A program made the position numbers and the translations under genes. Under the pieces are notes generated by a model, which was not told where the DNA came from, did not search any database, and worked only from the letters and a program-made list of their open reading frames with translations. This document shows positions 41,793 through 44,977 of a stretch of 44,977 nt of DNA, piece after piece. Origin of the DNA: Candidatus Omnitrophota bacterium (GTDB lineage: Bacteria; Omnitrophota; Gorgyraeia; Zapsychrales; JANLHA01); NCBI GenBank assembly GCA_029560465.1, contig JAKQKX010000050.1, forward strand, positions 1 to 44,977, written 5' to 3'. Each line of letters begins with the position of its first letter. The first letter of the stretch is position 1.

Positions 41793-43788
41793 CCAGCGCA
41801 TCAGCAAGATTTATGATTATCAGGACACAGGCGGCAATCTGCTCTTTCAAGTCGTGAGGTTTGAACCAAAATCTTTCGCGCAGAGGCGGCCGGTCAATGG
41901 CAATTTTGTCTGGGGCTTAGGCGAGGTAAAACCGGTTCTTTACCGTCTACAGGAAGTGACGCAGGCAATTCAAGACGGCAAGACGATCTATGTCTGCGAA
42001 GGTGAAAAGGACGCGGATAATCTGCGCGCTTTGGGCCTTGTTGCTACCTCCTGCCCTATGGGTGCAGGTAAATGGCAGGCCGCCTACACAAAGGCGCTTA
42101 ACGGATGCTATGAAGCAGTCGTGCTGGCAGATAAAGACGAGCCCGGCAGAGCGCACGCGTTCGACGTAGCAGGCGATTTATGCTCCGCAGGAATTCCGGT
42201 CAAAGTGGTTGAGATGCCGGATATGGAAGGTACAAAAATAAAAGACGTATCCGAATGGCTTTCAGCTGGCGGCACGCACGAAGAGCTTCTCGCTCTTGTT
42301 GATAAGTTGCCACACTGGGAGTTATCTCAAGTAGCGGATCCGGTTATCAACCCTGAATTGCAGAGCCTTATCAGCCGCTACGGCGAACCGTATTATTTAT
42401 CCAAAGATGGCGGTGTGACAGCTCTTAATCAAGCATTCTGGGCAAGTCTGCATCAAGCGGAACACATTCAGCTATACGAGCCTGATGAGCGTGTCTTCTA
42501 TCGCTATGATGCCGCGACCGGGCTTTACAGTGTTATTTCTGAAGATGTCATCAAGCAGGAGATCGCAAGCCGCATCCTTGAAGTTTCGCGCGATCTTGGG
42601 CTTCCGTCTTTGGAGCGCAAACGTACCAACAGCAGTCTCAATCATATTGTGGCGCACTTAAAAGGCATCAGCGAGAAAAAGAATGCCTTTAAACGGATTA
42701 AGACAATCGTACATCTGGCTAATGGCGTCATCGTGTTTAAGGATAATGGCGAGGCTGACTTTTGCTCATTCTCGCCGGAGTTTTATTCACGTAACCAATG
42801 CCCGATACCCTTTGACCCGGAGGCTAAATGCGAACGGTTTTTAAATGAGCTCCTCTATCCTGCGGTTACGCCTGATGATGCCGTGCTTTTGCAGAAATAC
42901 GCTGGGCTCTCGCTTTTAGGCAATAACCTGATTCAAAAATTCCTAATCCTTGACGGTGAACCGGGACGCGGCAAGTCAACGCTTGTCTTGGTCATCCGCG
43001 CGCTTGTCGGCCAAAACAACACGACGGAACTGCGCACCAAACATCTCAACGAACGCTTTGAACTATTCCGCTATCTTAAACGGACGCTTCTTACGAGCGT
43101 CGATGTGCCGGGGAATTTTCTCTCTGAAAAAGGCGCGCATGTGATCAAGGGTTTGGTCGGCGGGGACTGGTTTGATGCTGAACAAAAATGCGGCACCGGA
43201 AGCTTTCCGTTTCAGGGAAATTTCTGCATGCTGATCACGTCCAATTCACGCCTGCAGGTGCGGCTTGACGGCGACACCGGCGCATGGCGGCGCAGGCTTC
43301 TTATTATCCGCTTCAACGCGCCTGAACCAGCCAAGGTTGTGCCTGAATTTAACGAAGTTTTAATCCGCGATGAAGGAAGCGGCATCTTAAACTGGGCATT
43401 ACAGGGGCTGGGGATGCTTCTTCAGGATATCAAGGAGCGTGGGACGATTGCTTTAACCGAAGCTCAGAAGAATATCGTGGACGCGCTTTTGGCTGAAAGT
43501 GACAGCCTGCGGCAGTTTCTTGTTGAGAACGTGGTTACTGACGAAGAGTCGGATCTTACAGTCACCGAGATTATCGAGGCATACGCGGAATATTGCCCGC
43601 TTAAGGGCTGGAATCCCAAGCCGATCACGGTTATTCAGCGGGAGCTTGAGCGGCTCGTGCTTGAGCTTTTTAAGACAACAAAATCCAACTCTATCACGCG
43701 CGAAGATGAAGGCAACGGAAAGGAGAAAAGCCAACGGGGCTTTCGCCGGGTGAACTTTAGACAAGAGGAAAAACGGACATGGGATTAG
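41785..43788 (+). CDS. Phage/plasmid-type primase-helicase (TOPRIM plus D5/P4-like ATPase)
   Basis: A 667-residue protein. An N-terminal zinc-less stretch precedes a TOPRIM domain: IYVCEGEKDADNLRALG (catalytic Glu) at about 70-85 and VVLADKDEPGRAHA (Asp-x-Asp) near 115. A superfamily 3-type helicase follows, with Walker A LDGEPGRGKSTLVLV near residues 388-402 and Walker-type TSVDVPGNF and MLITSNSRL downstream. The start at 41785 overlaps the 55-residue gene; an upstream reading of 30 codons is out of place. The zinc domain usual for primases is absent and is supplied by the next gene. It suggests replication of an integrated phage, plasmid or ICE. Confidence 0.88.
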   Translation: MNNQRISKIYDYQDTGGNLLFQVVRFEPKSFAQRRPVNGNFVWGLGEVKPVLYRLQEVTQAIQDGKTIYVCEGEKDADNLRALGLVATSCPMGAGKWQAAYTKALNGCYEAVVLADKDEPGRAHAFDVAGDLCSAGIPVKVVEMPDMEGTKIKDVSEWLSAGGTHEELLALVDKLPHWELSQVADPVINPELQSLISRYGEPYYLSKDGGVTALNQAFWASLHQAEHIQLYEPDERVFYRYDAATGLYSVISEDVIKQEIASRILEVSRDLGLPSLERKRTNSSLNHIVAHLKGISEKKNAFKRIKTIVHLANGVIVFKDNGEADFCSFSPEFYSRNQCPIPFDPEAKCERFLNELLYPAVTPDDAVLLQKYAGLSLLGNNLIQKFLILDGEPGRGKSTLVLVIRALVGQNNTTELRTKHLNERFELFRYLKRTLLTSVDVPGNFLSEKGAHVIKGLVGGDWFDAEQKCGTGSFPFQGNFCMLITSNSRLQVRLDGDTGAWRRRLLIIRFNAPEPAKVVPEFNEVLIRDEGSGILNWALQGLGMLLQDIKERGTIALTEAQKNIVDALLAESDSLRQFLVENVVTDEESDLTVTEIIEAYAEYCPLKGWNPKPITVIQRELERLVLELFKTTKSNSITREDEGNGKEKSQRGFRRVNFRQEEKRTWD

Positions 43789-44225
43789 ATATATCAAGAC
43801 TTGAAAAAGTAAGACGCCGCGGCTCAAACACCATTGCCCGCTGTCCCGCCTGCGCTGAGGCCGGTAATGACCGCAAAGGCGAGCATCTCTTCATTAACGC
43901 CAATGGGCAGTTTGGCTGTGTACTTTATCCCGGGCCGGAGGGCTCAGCACACCGTCAACGCATCTTTGAGCTTGTCGGTATTAAAGATATTCCGGACAAG
44001 GGATTTGAGGTGCGAAAACCTCAAGATGGAACAACGGGGGTTTCAGTTATTCAAAAGGACGTTTTGGGACATTTGGGACGGTTTTCGCAAACTCACGCGC
44101 GAAAGGATTTGAACCTTCTTCGAACCGAAGATGGATATAGAGTTGAAGAAGAGTTAAACACAAGCGACCCAAGCGTCCCAGAACAAGAGGAAGAGTGTTT
44201 AGACGATGATCCACGGCCTTTTTAA
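43779..44225 (+). CDS. Zinc-ribbon protein, separate primase zinc domain
   Basis: A 148-residue protein overlapping the primase-helicase gene by ten bases. The N-terminal 70 residues hold C-x2-C in ARCPACAEAGNDRKGEHLF, a Cys in QFGC, and a His in GSAHRQRIFEL, the pattern of CHC2-like primase zinc domains. The tail of 75 residues is charged and unstructured (TSDPSVPEQEEECLDDD). It probably recognises template DNA for the helicase-primase encoded before it, making a two-piece primase. Confidence 0.75.
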   Translation: MGLDISRLEKVRRRGSNTIARCPACAEAGNDRKGEHLFINANGQFGCVLYPGPEGSAHRQRIFELVGIKDIPDKGFEVRKPQDGTTGVSVIQKDVLGHLGRFSQTHARKDLNLLRTEDGYRVEEELNTSDPSVPEQEEECLDDDPRPF

Positions 44226-44240
44226 CAAGGAGACAATACA

Positions 44241-44858
44241 ATGGCAACAGAAAAACAGAACGAGGCGAATAAAAAGAACGCTTTAATGTCAACCGGGCCG
44301 CGAACGCCTGAAGGCAAGGCCCTTATCTCCCAGAACGCCATAAGGCACGGTATTTTCGCTCGTGACTTAGTTATCGATACCGGCGATGGTAAAGAAGATG
44401 AGGACGAGTACCACGAACTTCTCTACGGCCTTATGGAGTGCCTGCACCCTGCCGGACAGATGGAGCTCTTATTGGTTGAAAAAGTGGCTTGTGATTACTG
44501 GCGTCTGCGCCGGGTATTGCGCTTTGAAACAGGCAGTATCCGCAAGATCATCGATATGGCCATAAGCGATTATTACAACAAGACCGATTACTTCGGCAAC
44601 AAGGAACACAGGGACAACACGGAGCTGGACTGGGAGATCAGCCGTTGTGAAGCCTCACAGGATGAGAATGCCAAAATCCGCTTGGAGGACCTCAAACGGC
44701 AGAAGCTTAAGAACCAGCTCGCGGAAGAGGTAGCAGTCAAGATCGCCAGCCTCCCTGCCGGAGACGACTGGGATAAGGTCATTAAGTACGAAAAAGCGAT
44801 CCAGCGCTCGATATTGCAGAATCTTGCGCTCTTAAAACGCCTGCAATCTATGCGCTAA
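44241..44858 (+). CDS. STGPRTPEGK-motif protein, unknown function
   Basis: A 205-residue protein with the conserved start NKKNALMSTGPRTPEGKA followed by NAIRHGIFARD, a recurrent family in mobile and repeat-rich genomes (often planctomycete and deltaproteobacterial). The rest is a charged helical protein ending in IQRSILQNLALLKRLQSM. No catalytic motif is seen. AAGGAG precedes the ATG. It is the fourth gene of the element's operon. I do not know its function. Confidence 0.75.
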   Translation: MATEKQNEANKKNALMSTGPRTPEGKALISQNAIRHGIFARDLVIDTGDGKEDEDEYHELLYGLMECLHPAGQMELLLVEKVACDYWRLRRVLRFETGSIRKIIDMAISDYYNKTDYFGNKEHRDNTELDWEISRCEASQDENAKIRLEDLKRQKLKNQLAEEVAVKIASLPAGDDWDKVIKYEKAIQRSILQNLALLKRLQSMR

Positions 44859-44867
44859 GGGGTGAGA

Positions 44868-44977
44868 ATGGCTTTGTTTTGGCAAATATACGTGTTTGAG
44901 CTTACGGGTCCTTGGAAGGGGGTGTCGGGTGAGGGTCGGGCGAGGCGCGGTCTGTCAGTGATACAAAATTTAAAATG
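44868..44977 (+). CDS. Start of a further gene, cut by the right edge
   Basis: AAGGGG and GAG precede an ATG at 44868, and the frame (MALFWQIYVFELTGPWKGV...) stays open for 36 codons to the end of the window. It follows the STGPRTPEGK gene after nine bases. Too short to assign, and base composition suddenly becomes G-rich, so a non-coding reading is possible. Confidence 0.4.
   Translation, partial: MALFWQIYVFELTGPWKGVSGEGRARRGLSVIQNLK

Noticed and set aside
1-44977. tRNA, rRNA or CRISPR arrays
   Set aside because: No T-arm-like GTTCGA with matching acceptor stems, no rRNA-like blocks and no regularly spaced repeats of 25-40 bases were found by eye; short direct repeats seen are regulatory in size.

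Overview
The window reads as a chromosomal segment of a Gram-negative bacterium: it encodes an outer-membrane porin with a C-terminal Phe, a lipobox protein, and PstSCAB with PhoU. The phylum cannot be fixed from the sequence. The gene set would suit a deep-branching Gram-negative lineage (Omnitrophota, Nitrospirota or deltaproteobacteria-like), but that is a guess. From about 1 to 29.3 kb nearly everything lies on the minus strand in tightly overlapping operons at moderate GC. From about 29.3 kb the sequence becomes visibly AT-richer and contains mobile and defence genes. From 40.4 kb the genes switch to the plus strand and look like the replication module of an integrated element.

Region 1 (1-13.4 kb): 5' part of glutamate synthase large subunit (gltB), then a phosphate-starvation locus. 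In transcription order it holds phoB, phoR, a single-domain receiver, a second single-domain receiver, a small helical protein, a porin, pstS, pstC, pstA, pstB, an ArsC-like low-molecular-weight phosphatase and phoU. Two closely similar promoter regions carry 11-bp-spaced TTCACA-type direct repeats (Pho-box-like), one before each orphan receiver segment.

Region 2 (13.4-23 kb): a frameshifted MFS transporter and a twin CDGSH iron-sulfur protein. A second two-component system (OmpR-type regulator and HAMP kinase) follows. It faces a short intergenic region with three 11-bp-spaced ATGARA repeats, which precede a gene series of orphan receiver, two peptidoglycan-binding proteins and a lysozyme-like exported protein. 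UppP and two SPFH/band-7 proteins lie next to it. The arrangement suggests envelope-stress or cell-wall control.

Region 3 (23-29.3 kb): an RRM RNA-binding protein with a 48-residue Cys/His-rich small protein and tandem terminators. Then comes a compact glycerol operon: alpha/beta lipase-like hydrolase, glycerol kinase, FAD glycerol-3-phosphate dehydrogenase with a BFD-type iron-sulfur domain, pyridine-nucleotide oxidoreductase and a DUF1667 protein. The lipase gene is joined in frame to an IS3 transposase remnant that marks the edge of the island.

Region 4 (29.3-45 kb): an HNH endonuclease/DUF4143 ATPase pair behind a 14-bp perfect dyad and between two copies of a short G-rich repeat. Next is a five-gene type I restriction operon (hsdR, hsdM, hsdS, a membrane protein, and a SEC-C protein with a possible PD-(D/E)XK core) ending at a strong terminator. 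A divergent Cys-cluster protein with a near-consensus promoter follows. Last is a primase operon (55-aa protein, TOPRIM-helicase, separate zinc domain, an STGPRTPEGK protein) preceded by a dyad and a terminator-like hairpin that covers the Shine-Dalgarno site. No tRNA, rRNA or CRISPR array was seen.
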